Assembly (NCBI GenBank): GCA_963965975.1
Contig: OZ014417.1
Span: 4,197,821-4,261,820 of the forward strand
Direction of reading: 5' to 3'
DNA length: 64,000 bases
Source of the DNA: Xestospongia bergquistia
Taxonomy: Eukaryota > Porifera > Demospongiae > Haplosclerida > Petrosiidae
Below the pieces are notes generated by a model. It was given only the letters and a program-made list of their open reading frames with translations, made no database searches and was not told where the DNA came from. The position numbers were made by a program, and so were the translations under genes. Shown here piece by piece: positions 24,241 through 36,280 of this stretch (position 1 is the stretch's first letter; each line of letters opens with the position of its first letter).

Positions 24241-25021
24241 AATTAATCAATGTCATGTAAGTTCTGATGAACTATCTGAGATTAGTGATGTGGACAACCT
24301 TCTAGCTCCAATTTCTCTATCAGCATAACCTAGTAACAGGTATGTGATTATTTTAAAATTATAACTTCTGGCTAACGTGTTTTGTTCATCAGCCATTCTT
24401 GACAATATTCAATGCATTAAAAATTAATAATCAAGCAAGTTAGGGCTTTAGGGGGCTGAAGAAATGGCTATCGCATAATATCTGTTGGACAACATGACAA
24501 ACTAGCTAGCTTTAACCAAGGTCACAACTTGGAGAGGTAGAATGTTGTGCAAATATCTTACATGAAACTGTTTAGACAATTCAGAAAACACATCATGCTA
24601 ACATATTCAGTCATCTGATTGAATGCACTACATCTTAGTATAAACTAATAATATTCTTTGAAAAAAGTAATTGATTGGCTACAGTTAATGCTTTCAAAAA
24701 TGATAATCTTGTAAAACATAGTTCTAACTCAATAAAACAATAGAAATGACAATGAGTAGCTAACAAATAGATTGTTTGGTAATCACATTTCACAGTGATG
24801 ATCACTTTCTTAATTTTATAGCAAACACAGATATCACTTGGAAATAAAAAAAATATGAATGTAATGAAGTGTCACTATTCCTTTTTCACTTCTGTAATTT
24901 ATTGTCATGTTCACTTCATTAAAATTAAAATTGGTGAATCTTCATTATATGGCCATTTTTAGAACATTTATAGCATCATTTCATTTTAATTGATTTTTTA
25001 ATATTTCTTTTTTAAAATTAT

Positions 25022-26227
25022 AGGTCCAAATTTATGAAAATAGACATTATAGCAGCAAAGCATGCATTACTTCACCATAGACAAATAGTTACCCTTAGAA
25101 GTGGGCAAGATAGCAAAGATTACCAGCATATCAATGTACAACGAAGCCATCTTTTTTAAGATTCTCTACAAACACATTCTCGAAAGCCAACTTTAATTCA
25201 TCCAAATCACCTAAGGTTGTTTTTATCAGGGTAGCATCTGTTGACGATGGTGGTTTGAGAGTTATTTCAATTATTAATGAAGGAGTATTCACAATATCTG
25301 GCCTTTTTGCTGGTTGGCCAAATAATGTAATATTAATTCATAATGTAGAGGCATTAGCAGCAAACACATACTCATCGTTAGATGATGTCCATTTTTGATA
25401 CATGGTGGACAACCACCTGTATGTTTTTCTCAAGCAATTGCCGATTACATTATTTATAACGAAATTAGATGCTAACCATCATTAGATGATATTCCCAACT
25501 ATGTTATACGGCAAAAGCTTATTCAAGTATGTTTATAGTTGTGTATAACTAAGTGCATTGTAATCTTTTCTCTCACACATTAGACTCAATCAATTAATTC
25601 CATTGAAAAGCTCAGGGAATTCATTGATAATGAGGATAGATATTCGTTTTGAATGTGGTTATTCCAAACCAGTCCAACAAATCAAATTATCTGATAAAGC
25701 TGACCTTATCAAGGCTATGTATGTGTTGGATTTCATTTTTTCAAGCTACATGCTGAGTTGGAGCAGATGTAAAAAAAGGTTTGCGATACCTTATAGATGA
25801 CTACCTTCATATACCTCCACCCTCACCATGCTTTTTTTACATTTCTTGTTGCCTCATCAGACTTTGAAGCTACTGCAGAATTTTTACTCAATTCATTTAT
25901 GATCTTATATTCAGAGCACGGATCAAATAACCACACTATTGAAGAATCGGTAATACTTAACTGGAATGATTATTTAGCTGACTGAAAGGGGAATCCAGTT
26001 TGTATTAGTGATATAGTTTACTTTATTCAGGCTCTTCTAAACTACCTGCAGCTGGTTTTGAAGAAAATCCCACTATTTGGTTCACAGACAATATATGTTT
26101 ACTAATTACATCAACCTGTGATCTCAGTATTACATTTCCCAGATCGTTTGGTCATTTCACATATGAAGAATTTAAACAGAAGATGGACATGTACATTATT
26201 AACTCATTTGGTTTTGGTTTGCCCTGA
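25022..26227 (+). pseudogene. HECT-type E3 ubiquitin ligase-like gene remnant
   Basis: Exon-like pieces in the order of a HECT domain resembling the G2E3-like families of animals. The N-lobe part reads RVASVDDGGLR, NEGVFTISGLF, HNVEALAANTY and, in a shifted frame, LIHGGQPPVCFSQAIADYII. Then come IRQKLIQ, QSINSIEKLREFI and KPVQQIKLSDKADLIKAM, then FEATAEFLLNSFMILYSEHG through ILNWNDYLAD. The last exon (26031-26227, after a TTCAG acceptor) is intact: LPAAGFEENPTIWF, TSTCDLSITFPRSFGHFTYE, FKQKMDMYIINSFGFGLP, stop. The Cys codon at 26117-26119 lies where HECT enzymes carry the catalytic Cys. HECT ligases pass ubiquitin from an E2 via that Cys to a substrate. Several frame changes and stops in the earlier pieces suggest a pseudogene, though small introns may explain some. 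An acidic piece near 24258-24330 (SDELSEISDVDNLLAPI) may be an upstream exon. Confidence 0.65.
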
Positions 26228-26949
26228 ATTAAGTTCCACTCATAGCTGATCATTTAAATGAAATTATTCCATCTTTGTCACTGACTCATGACAACAGATT
26301 AATTGTTACACTGAAAAAAGGATGTTGTCATTTTAACTAAGGTCTTCATTACTACTGTTACATCAATATGATGTAAGCCCAGTTCAAAGTTGCTACAAGG
26401 CCAATACTAGTGTAACTCAATAAGCATGAAGCCAACTAGTGTGTCTACAACCACATTGTTTTTACACCCACTTTGATATAGTAGTCAAATCATGGCTTCA
26501 ATTGAAGCTATAAGTAGATACTAAGTGAGTTAAGTTGAAGTAGTATCTACCTCTTCCTCATAGTTTCAGTTTTACTGGACATAAACCACAAAGAGTACTT
26601 CTGGCTTCTAGTTAGCTTTTCACATATTGCAGTTTGTGGCTTTGTGGTAACTCAACATTGGACTTACATCAACCTGAATGAGGACAACGGTTGAAATGAC
26701 AAGATTCTATTTTAAGTGAACAATAATTAAAAATAGATGTTGCATTGTCAATTAACCTAAGGCTACTTAAAAGTAATTTAAATGAAAGAGGAAAATGTAT
26801 GATAAATGGACAGATGCATTGTATTGTGAGTAGCCTGACAGTAAATGTTGGCCTACCATCTCAACAATTGTGGTATAAAAATCTGAATTAAATGAAAGTT
26901 TATCCAGTGTTTGAATTAGTACACTGCACGGAATGAATGAGAGTCTTGG

Positions 26950-27590
26950 TACATCCACATGGTCTGTTCTCCATTCTGAAACATCAATGCATGATTTTGA
27001 AGAGTTTATAGTGTAGGTATAATTACTGAGAATGTGATTTAGCCCATGAAAAGAAGCTGGTATGGACTCCAAACCTCCTTCAGATGAAAGAGGATGGATA
27101 TTCCAACTGTCTTGGAACATACTCTGATAAACATTTATGATCTGAGAAAGTAAGCATAGTGGAGACAATACAAATCTACTTCATTAAGGGGGTCAAGTAA
27201 GCCCTTACTTTCAAGGTTCCTAAATGTGTCTGTAAAATACTGCAAACACAATGTTGAACATCATGACAAAGTCTTTCTATTTGTTCATTATGAAAAGAAT
27301 TACCAGTTAGGATTCATGAACAATCAACTTCATGAGGAGCTATCATGCATCTGTACACATTAACATTTTCTCCACCATAATCAGAATAAAACTTATCTGG
27401 AAGACCAAATTTAAATACTGCTTCCTTAAAAACTCGACTACAGTAGTAGCTTGATTGTTTTTAGCTCACTTAAGGTATATGATCTCAAGGAAGAATTCAT
27501 TAATACATGCATGAATAACAAATCGCTATCTAACCAACTTATGATAACTGTCTATGTGCCATATATAATTTGGGTATGGCCCAGAGTACA
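26950..27590 (-). pseudogene. rve-type integrase/transposase remnant (second family)
   Basis: Read on the minus strand, the fragments give NYIWHIDSYHKLVR, RFVIHACINEF, NNQATTVVEF, then FGLPDKFYSDYGGENVNVYR, then NSFHNEQIERLCHDVQHCVC, LDPLNEVDLYCLHYAYF, and MFQDSWNIHPLSSEGG with the end PYQLLFMGLNHIL in another frame. This is the pattern of a DDE integrase core: Asp near 27550, Asp near 27380, Glu near 27284. It belongs to a family widespread in cnidarians, sponges and fish that differs from the Gypsy-type integrase at 17.3 kb. In-frame stops and at least two frameshifts make it non-functional. The 133-codon ORF at 26767-27168 is partly this remnant. Confidence 0.65.
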
Positions 27591-27714
27591 CAAATACATA
27601 TTATAATTTCCTATAGGGACAGTTGTGATGAAACATTGTCTATAGAATGCAATTTATGATTAATTAAGCGTTTAATGCATTTAGTAATCACTTTAATGCA
27701 GGATCAACAAGAAG

Positions 27715-28930
27715 TCATTAATGATAGTGAAGAGTTAAAATCTTCTGGGGGCAATGAATACAATGACGAGGATGAAGATTGTGATTATAACTTCTTTTCA
27801 ACCTTGGTTGTTACCATCAAGAGTTAATAAACAGTCACCTTTGACAACATGTTTGTATATGACAGATCTATGAGACTGGAGCACTAATAGATTTTTGCTA
27901 TACACCCAACTAGAGTTTTGGAAATCAAACCAGCAACCTATGTTGGATAAACAGTGTCCTCCAGTTATTGCCTGTAACCTCATTGGCAAAACGTCTGTGT
28001 GGTAATTGGAAAAACCAAACTTTGAAGTATTGATGAATTATTTTAACAGGTATACCACAAGTGTCATTAACACAAGTATACAATACTTAAACAATGAGTA
28101 CACAGTAGAAGATAACATTGTTAACTCACAGACAATAGCAGTATTCATTTATTTCTAGGCAATATGATATAATTTATGTAATTTAATATGCATTGATAAC
28201 ATCACTCATAGATCTTGGTGGCCAGAATTATGTAATAGAAGGAATACAGTTACTTGTTGATGCTGTTAGTGTTCAATCAATGCAGGTAATGGAGATTTAA
28301 GCAATGTACAACTGTAATCAACTAAGAATGTTTGTCTAATGAATAGAAACTGTTTAACATACTTACAATCACTGAAAAACAATGTCCTATCTGCAAGGAG
28401 GTCTGTTATAGTGATGATCATTATGTTGTTTATATTAACAATTAGATATATGTTGGAGAAGAGTACACAAAAATACTATTAATTTCAGTAGTTGGACAGA
28501 AAGAAGACTGCATATCAGAATTTTGTGGAAGAAAATATCTTGCTACTCAGATGAAATATCCCATCATTTGTAACCTATATATTGTGGACAATAATGCCAT
28601 AATAAAGCCTACAGATGCATACCTTACAATGAACATCTAATGACTTTTAGCATAAATATTGCTTCATTACCTGATGTACAGATAATAGGCATTTCTCGAA
28701 ACGCATATTCAAGTACGAAATCAAAGAAGCCATTGTTGCTACAAATGTTAAGCTATAAGCAATGTAATCAATCTAATATTATATTTGATAGGGCAATTAC
28801 AATTGAAAATATTGCTAGACATTATTACAAGTCAAGAATGTACAGATTACTTACAATAGCTGTTAGTACTGATTACAATGAAAGTTGCCTTTTAATCCTG
28901 TTGCTGTGTAGGCTCATCATGGACATCTAA
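27715..28930 (+). other. Unassigned exon-like segments
   Basis: Several short open segments with plausible splice borders. One is acidic (EVINDSEELKSSGGNEYNDE, 27715-27826). One reads DLGGQNYVIEGIQLLVDAV (about 28211-28286, ending CAG|GTAATG). One ends TEKQCPICKE (about 28349-28402). One begins VVGQKEDCISEFCGRKY (from about 28491) and one is a 96-codon ORF (28640-28930). I recognise none of them. They may be exons of one unknown gene or remnants of an unknown element. Confidence 0.3.
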
Positions 28931-29049
28931 CATCTGTAGATACAGGTCACTCTAAGTTATTATACAGCTATAAGTTACCTACATTAAATTTGTTTCATTG
29001 AGAAGAGAAAATTAAATTTTAATGACAAGTGTAAAAAATGTCTACAGGT

Positions 29050-31259
29050 TACATGAATCATAGAGTCAAGCTTTTTCTTAGAGTTTCTCTATCCCTCTAT
29101 CTCTCTGTCTCTCATTGTCTCTTACTATTGTAGTTCTTTCTCGAACTCTTTCTTTCTACCTCAAAGTCTCTCTCTCCTCTCATTTTCACGATCTCCCACT
29201 CATAGACTCTCTTTCTCTCTCTCTCTCTCTGTCTATGTATTTCTAAGTGTCTCTTACTTTCACAATCTCTCTTTCACTCACTGGGTCTCTCTTTCTCTCT
29301 CAGATTCTCACTCATGTCTTGGAGTCTCTCTATTTCTCACTATCAAACTCTCTCTCTCTCTCTCTCTCTATCTGTCTGTCTGTCTGTCTATCTATCTATA
29401 TACCTTTCTCTTTCTATCCCTCTTACTCTCTCTATCTCTCTCTTTCAGAGTGTCTCTCTCTCACAGAGTCTTTATCTCTCTCATACATCTTAGAGTCTCT
29501 CAATTTCTCTCTCATTCTCTCTCGCAATCTAACTGCTCAGAATCTCTCTCTCCGTGTCATGCTCTCTCTCTCTGTCTGCATCTCTCGAAGAGTCTCTCTC
29601 TCACTACTCAAAGTGTCTCACTCTCTTTCTTTTTTTCTTAGAGTCTCTCTATCCTTCATTCTCTTTCAATCTCTTTCCCACCCCACCCCACCCTCTCTCT
29701 CTCTCACTTTCACGGTCTCTCTCTGTCTTACTCACAGAGTCTCTTTCTCCGTCTGAGTCTCTCTCTCTCAAATCTCTGAGGCTGTCTGCCTTTCTGACTT
29801 TGTCTAAAATTCTATGACTCTCGTTCTATTTCTGTCTGTCTCTCTCTATCTTTCTTTCTCTCTCCAAGAGTCTCTATCACTTCTAAGAGACTCTCACTCT
29901 CTTTCTCATCTTACTCAAAGTCTCTATCTCTCTTTTTCTGAGAGTCTCTCTATCTCTCTGAGTCTCTATCTCTGATTTACTTTTTCAGAGTTTCTCCCTC
30001 TCTATCTCCATCACACACAGTGTTAGAGTCTCTCTCTCACCTCTCAGAATCTTTCACTCTCTCTTTTTCTTAGAGTCTTTCTATTCCTCTTTCTCTTTCT
30101 CTGAGTGTCTTTCACCCCCCTCTCTCTCTGTCTCTTTCTCGCTCTCTTTCACTTTGACTCTCACAGTCTTTCTTTGTCTTATTCACAAAAGTCTCTCTCT
30201 CTCAACTCAAAGTTTGTCTCTCTGTCTCGCTCAGTCTAAAATTCTCTAACTCTTGCTCTATCTCATTAAGTCCTTCTGTATCTATCTTTCTCTCTCTCAA
30301 AGAGTGTCTCTATCACTTCTCTGAGCCTCTCTCAGTGTCTCTGACACTTTCAGTCTCTCTCTCACTTACCAAATATGTCTCTCTTTCCTTCTCTCGTTTT
30401 CTCCCTCTCTCTCTTTCTCTCTTTTTTCTCTGTATCTCTCTTTCTCTCTCTCTATTAATGTCATGCAAAGTCTCTTCTCTGTCAGAGTTTCAACCTCTTT
30501 CTCATAGTCTTTTACTCTGAGAATGTCTCTCTCTCACACACACATTCTCTGAGTCTTTCTTTTTCATCCTCTCTCTTTCTCACTTCTCAGACCTCTCACT
30601 ATTTTTTTCTTAGAGTTTCTCTATCCCTCTTTCTCTCTCTCTACCTTCTTTCCCCCCCTCTCTCTCTCAGAGTCTCTGACTCTCACAGTCTGTCTCTATT
30701 TTACTCAAAGAGTCTTCCTCTCTTTCTCTGTCTGAGTTTCTCTCACATCTCTGAGTCTGTGTCTCTTTGCTCATCTCAAAATCTCATTCTTGCTCACTCT
30801 CCCTCTTTCTTTCTTTCTCTTTGTGTCTACCTCCCCCCTCTCTATTTCTCTCTCTGCTCTCAGAGTCTTTTTTCTCTCTCATTCTCTTTCTCTCATTATC
30901 TAACTGTTCACAGTGCTTAGAGTATCTTTTTATCAATCTCAAGGTCGGTAATTCATGCTTTCTTTCCTTGTATCTTTATATATTAAAGTCTTTATCTCTT
31001 AAGAAGTCTCTGTCTATCTTTTCGGAGAGTCTCTCAGAGTTTCTCTCTATGTCATTCTCAGAGTCTCTGTCACTTTCAAAAGACCCGCAAGAGAGAGAAA
31101 GAGAAACAATACATCTTTGTTTTGCTCTCTCTGTTTTTATCTTTTTTTCTATACTTCTCTTGTATTGTCTCACTCTCTTTTAGGCTTTCTCTCTCTCTTT
31201 ACACACATACACACTCACGCACACAAAACACTCTTTTGTACTCTCACACTCTCAGAATT

Positions 31260-31296
<37 letters not shown>

Positions 31297-31530
31297 ACAT
31301 CATATATTCATGAGTTTTCACTTTCTCATGTCTCTCTATTTTAGAGAGCCTCCCTGTCTCTCTCACTGTCAAAGTCTTTCAGTTTATGTTTTTCTGTCAC
31401 AGTTTCTTACTTTTGGAGACTCTGACTCTATATCTCTCCATCTTTGTCATTTGTCTCTTTCTTTCTCTATAAGTCTCTTTTAGTGTGTGTCTTTTTTACT
31501 CTCAGAGTGTCTCACTCTCAAAGTATGTCT
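29050..31530 (+). repeat. Pyrimidine-rich CT array 1
   Basis: About 2.5 kb of (TCTC)n punctuated by AGAGTCTCT/CAGAGTC motifs, with short CACA runs near 31200 and 31275. Ser/Leu/Phe-rich ORFs within it are artefacts of the simple sequence. Confidence 0.95.
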
Positions 31531-31760
31531 AGGTATGTTGATGGAGATGTTCTGACAATGTTCCTAAATTTTACAATTGGTTATAAAACACAATCAATAA
31601 TCTTGAGAAACACTATAAGTCAATGGGTGGAGCTTATTAATAATTAATTAGTTACTTGTCATGTCTCTGCAGCCAGTACATTGTGAGACTACCCCCGTTT
31701 GCTCATTACGTCATGTCTTGTAGTATTGAAAAAGACTTTGTAACACAGAAGGATGGACTC
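31530..31760 (+). repeat. Module M1, copy 1
   Basis: A+T-rich segment preceding a CT array, sharing with 43838-44145 the blocks GTCAATGGGTGGAGCTTA, CATGTCTTGTAGTATTGA and AAGACTTTGTAA. No coding potential. Confidence 0.7.
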
Positions 31761-31900
31761 AGTCTCTCTCTCTCAGACACTCTCTCTCTCTTTGTCTCTC
31801 TCTCTTTCTCTCACTGTCATAGACTGTCTTACTCTTGGACTCTCTATATCTCTTTTTCCCTCTCTCTCTCTCTTGTATAATCTCTGTCTTATCCCTTTAA
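31755..31900 (+). repeat. CT array 2
   Basis: Short pyrimidine-rich array between M1 and M2. Confidence 0.9.
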
Positions 31901-32160
31901 CCATCTATGTGTGAAATTCTATAAATTTGCAAGGCAGACTTTCTGCCTCCTTTTCTAATTATAATAGGAGGCAGAAAATCTGGCTTACGAATTTATAGAA
32001 TTTCACACATAAATTGATGCCCACATTCACTATATATATTAATTTCTTTCGTATGTAACAAATTATGTCATATATTAAATTATTTAATGATTGAGCATGT
32101 GCATTAGTAGTAGATTAGTGGTAGTTATTATCAAGAAATCTATCAATAAGAAGACATTCT
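31900..32160 (+). repeat. Module M2, copy 1, with a long hairpin
   Basis: Shares ATGCCCACATTCA, AATTATGTCATAT, ATTAGTAGTAGATTAG and TACCAGTAAGAAGA-like blocks with the other M2 copies. Contains an inverted repeat, arms 31908-31951 and 31966-32009, 44 nt each with about five mismatches and a 14-nt loop. Confidence 0.7.
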
Positions 32161-32690
32161 CATTCTCTATCAGAGCCTATTTCTCTTTTTCATAGTCTCA
32201 CACAGAGACTCTCTCTTTTTCTAGGACTGTCTCTCTCCTTTCTCTCTCTCTCCATCTAGGAGTCTCTCTTTGTCTGTTATAGTCTCTCTGTCAGGGTCTC
32301 TCTCTCACTCTTTGTCTCTCTGTATGACAATCTCTTAGAGTATGTCATTGTGTTTCACTCACGGAGTCTCTCTCTCTCACACATATACATACTCTCTTAG
32401 AGTCTCTCAAACTTCTTTTCTCTTCCTCAGTTTAGGAGTTTCTCTTTCTTTGAGTTACTTTCACAGTAGTCTCTTACTCTCAGAGTCTTTTTTTCTCACA
32501 CAAACACTCTCTTAGACTCTTTTAAACTATCTGTTTTCTCTCTCTCACTCACATTAGGAGCCTCTCTCTCAGAGTCACTCATTCTTGTCATCTCTCTTTC
32601 TTTCCTCTTCTGCACACACACACAAATACTCTGAGTCTCTCTTTCTCTCGTGAATTTTTTCATCAGTTTTCTGCTGAAAAAGTCAAAAAG
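32155..32690 (+). repeat. CT array 3
   Basis: Pyrimidine-rich array with AGAGTC punctuation and CACACA runs. Confidence 0.92.
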
Positions 32691-32862
32691 TTCTATTGTT
32701 CTAATTCTCATGAAGAGGTAGATAAACAATCCTCAAACCAGATTGTTGCAGTTCTTGTGATGAACCTCACTCAAATGAACATATCAAGTCAGTTCAAGGT
32801 TGCTTTATCTTGTAAGTGAAGTCTGTTGTATCTGTACGCATATTTCTTGATCCTTTAAGTCA

Positions 32863-34085
32863 TTGGTGAGATCTTCAGACATTAGAGCTTACTGCAAACA
32901 CAACTTCAGTGATTTCAACAAGTGCCATGTTCAGCCATGTCATAATTTCATTTCACATGAAGAGAACTTGAGTGTGATTCTAAACACTGACGGTGTTGGC
33001 CTTTCAAATCATTTTATTCATCAATATGGCTTGTATATTTTGAAATTGCAAATTTATCTCCACCCCTACATTTTAAGCATGACAATGTCAATATCTGTCA
33101 TTTATGAGTAGACAAGTCAAAATCAGATATGGAAGTTCTTTTTAATTCCATCCTTAAAGACTTAAAACACTTAAACACATCCATGGATTCATTTTTCATA
33201 GTATTCATAGTATTAAAAATGTAAGGGTTAAATTCTTATTTGGTATTTTTGATCTAGTTGACAAGGCCCAACTTTTAAAAATGAAACAGTTCAATGCAAT
33301 TTATGTGTGCCACTTGTCTGCTTCCAGAGGAGCACATTAGAACACGTACATATCCTCCAGGGATAATATATCCTATGTGTACCTTAGAGAGCATTCATAT
33401 AACTATTGTTGAGGACAACAGAAGTGGGACTACTGTTTATGGTCTGAAGGGTGTTTCTCTATTTAGTAATTACATGCATTTAGTGGATGGAGTGTCCATT
33501 GTTTATATGCATTGTATGTTAGGTGGTGCACTTTATTCTCTTTTGACATTGTGCACAAATCCAAAGCATCATGACAAACCATTCTCTATCCATAGACACT
33601 TCTTGATAGAGTGCTTGTTATGCACCATTCTCCCATAAGTTTACATGTCCATCTTGATCCATCGTTTCCCACCTTTCATACTGGATGATGAGTTAGTTTT
33701 GTACTTGGCTTCTATTTTATTCTCTATCTCTTTTGGTAGATATCTTACCTCCTCTATATTTCCATCATTATTTGTACTAGTCATTCCAAGCATATTTTGT
33801 TCCTAAAGGAATCATTTCAGTACATTGTCATGATGCTAAAGAAATGGTTCAAAAATTTTTATTGCTTATTTCCAGAACTTTATGGCTCACATAATTGTAC
33901 AATGAACATCCATTGTTTGACTCACATACTACATCTTTGGTGACCCATATGGACACATTTTGCACTTTCATTTGAGAGTTACAATGGTAGTTTATTAATA
34001 ACAATTCATTCCACCAGTTGCAAAACAACTGTCATTTGCATTGGATGGAAAGCAGTCATTACAAAACATTCATTGTCAGCTAGAG
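32863..34085 (+). pseudogene. TNP2/CACTA (EnSpm)-like transposase remnant
   Basis: Fragments in several frames follow the order of TNP2-type transposases: LSVILNTDGVGLSNHFIHQY (near 32960), VDKSKSDMEVLFNSIL (33111 on), KAQLLKMKQFNAIYVC (33266), PEEHIRTRTYPPG (33324), GTTVYGLKGVSLFSNYMHLV (33429), VSIVYMHCMLGGALYSLL (33495), LPPLYFHHYL (about 33750), NFYCLFPELYGSHNCTMNIH (33859), then HILHLW and WTHFALSFESYNGSLL (to about 34000). Such proteins cut and move DNA transposons with short terminal repeats. Frameshifts and stops separate the blocks, so this copy is dead. No terminal repeats were identified. Family assignment is by motif memory and moderately secure. Confidence 0.55.
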
Positions 34086-34454
34086 AGCTGAGAGTCTGAA
34101 AATTTGCTAAGATTTCTTCAATACACTACCCACACTCATTATATGACTAAACTGAATTACGGTAATGCCATTGGAAACATGAAAACTTTTGACTTGAATA
34201 ATGTAAAATAACGAGAAATAAAAAAAGCAAGCGAAGGTATTTGAAAGACACTTTTACAATAACATGACATTACATTCACTTATATATAGACAAGGCAAAT
34301 TTAATAGTATGTTTTATTCTTCAAAAAAGAATGAGGAGAAATGTTAGGGGAAATTCAAAGATTTGCCGAATCTTCACTATTAGGTAAAGTGGTTTTCTAA
34401 AGGTATTCAAGAAAACACAATCATCCATACAAACTACTTCAGGTACTCCTACTT

Positions 34455-34520
34455 AAGGTGGACCCTACTGATAATACTCCAAAATTTTACAATGGTTTAA
34501 AAACACAACCAATAACTTGG
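34455..34520 (+). repeat. Module M1, copy 2, left half
   Basis: GACCCTACTGATAATACTCC begins a module homologous to 43848 on. It is interrupted after GTGGAG (about 34517) by the DIRS-type remnant and resumes near 36395. Confidence 0.65.
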
Positions 34521-36280
34521 ATCAGTGGAGTGAGTCTGGAGGCAAAAAGGTCAACTTCCAATGGACGGAAGAGTTGATTGATTCAACTGAATATGGCAGG
34601 GTTCAACTGCCAGTCCGTACGGTCTATCATTGTTCTCGATTCTGAGTCTGCAATTTGGTTCAGTACTGCTGGGAGGTGTTGGGCTATGATGTGTATGTTC
34701 CTTTCCAGACACCACATCCACAGGTTCCTTGCGAGGACTATAAGCTCCCTTGAAACAGTTCTACCAAAGTTGTTGATGTAAGCAACCGCTGTTGTGTTGT
34801 CTATTCTGAAGAGAACTGATATGCCTGTCCTGCTCTTGGAGAATGTTTGAATGGCAAGAGTTGCTTCCATGAGTTCCAGGCAGTTGATGTGGCTCCTCCT
34901 CTCCCAATTGGACCAGGGACTCCCCATCTTTTGGCCCTGGCAGGCTGCACCCCAGCCTATCTGGGATGCAACTGAGTCTATCACTAAATCTGATTCCCTG
35001 CTCAGCAATGTCTTCCCATTCCACCTGCACATATGGTTGTCCCAGCATCTCAGTTCGTTCTTGCCTTCCTGGTCCAGTTAACCAAGTTCATAGTCCTGGA
35101 GACCCTTGTTCAATGCAACAGACAACTGTATTTACAAGTGTCAGTAGAACAAAGGGATCAGGGGAATTACCCGTGAAGTGGCATTCATTTTCCCAATCAA
35201 CCGTGATAATGATCTGGCTGAAACCACTTCCTCCTTTTCTAACCTCCGGAACTCTGCCCTGATTTTCTTTAGCTTGTCTGATGGAAGCTTTATCTCCATC
35301 GCCATAATGTCCACTGTGAACCCTAGAAATTCCATAGTCTGGGACGGCTCCAGAATGGACTTCTTCTGGTTTGTTAGGAACCCAAGATTCTCGAGCAGGT
35401 AGCACATCCCGGCTGCCTGATTGATCAATAGCTCCTTAGATTCGGCCAATACTAGAACGTCGTCTATCAGTCTCATCCCCATCTCTTGTAGCAACGCTAT
35501 GTCTGGTTTGAGAGTCTTGGTAAAGACCCATGGAGCCAACGAGAGACCAAAGTGGAGGCAGTTGAACTGATAATCTAGTCCCTGAAACCTGAACCTGAGG
35601 TACTGTTTGTGAGTGTTGTGGATTGGTATTGTGAAGAAGCCATCCTTCAGGTCTACTTCGACCATCCAATCATTTGGTCTCACAATCTCTTGTAAAGTAT
35701 GGATCCCTTCCATCTTGAAATGTTGTGTCCAAACAAACAGGTTTAAGGCCTTTAGATTGATGACTTGGCCTCTGACCTCCATCCTTTCTTGGGACAAGAA
35801 ATAGGTTGGAGTAAAGCCCTATTTCTGGAGTTGTTACCACAGACAGTGCTACTTTTTGTAGGAGTTCTCTTACCTCCTTGAGGATTAGCTGGTTCTGTTC
35901 TGGAGTATAATGTGGTGTATGTGGCATGCAATGTTGGTATGGTTCTTTTAGGAAGTCTATGTGATACCCCTCCTTCGTCCATGTTTCTGATGATATCCCC
36001 ACCCCCATTTGATCGGGGGGCAGATCAGAAAAACTGTTTTGAGGGGCCAGATGCCACCTTGGGTAGAGGGTAGCGACTCTGTGCTTTCGTCCGGATACTG
36101 TTGGGCACACTCTGTGTGCATTTTTCTTCTAGAAAGAGCTTTGTCTTCTCCGAGACTTCCAAAAGCTCAGAATCTTGTATCTCTTCCTCCTCAGAATTGT
36201 CAAAATGGGGGTCATGAGTATAATCAGCTAAGAAAAAGGCTGAAGTGTGAAGAGCGTGTCATGCCTTTATATGGAATTTA
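34515..36280 (-). pseudogene. DIRS-type retrotransposon RT-RNase H remnant
   Basis: On the minus strand from right to left: an N-terminal RT region (36110-35670, GYHIDFLKEPYQHCMPHTPH, LKEVRELLQK, SNLFLVPRKDGGQRP); RT palm (35797-35141, INLKALNLFV, HFKMEGIHTLQEIV, DWMVEVDLKDGFFTIPIH, FGLSLAPWVFTKTLKP); an altered catalytic box RLIDDVLVLAES; RT thumb (EFLGFTVDIMAMEIKLPSDK, LSRLIGKMNATS); then RNase H (35032-34583, INCLELMEATLAIQTF, RIDNTTAVAYINNFG, LWMWCLERNIHIIAQHLPAV, NQIADSESR) and PLEVDLFASRL near 34530-34560. The last motifs are typical of DIRS/Ngaro-like elements. These copy RNA to DNA and integrate through a tyrosine recombinase. No recombinase is visible here. Frame changes occur near 35780 and 35040-35140. 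The piece splits an M1 repeat, so it inserted later than that repeat. Confidence 0.8.

Noticed and set aside
29247-31344. Long Ser/Leu/Phe-rich ORFs in the CT arrays here and at 37-38, 44-49 and 58-61 kb
   Set aside because: (TCTC)n is stop-poor in every + strand frame. The peptides are low complexity and have no start context, conservation or splice structure.
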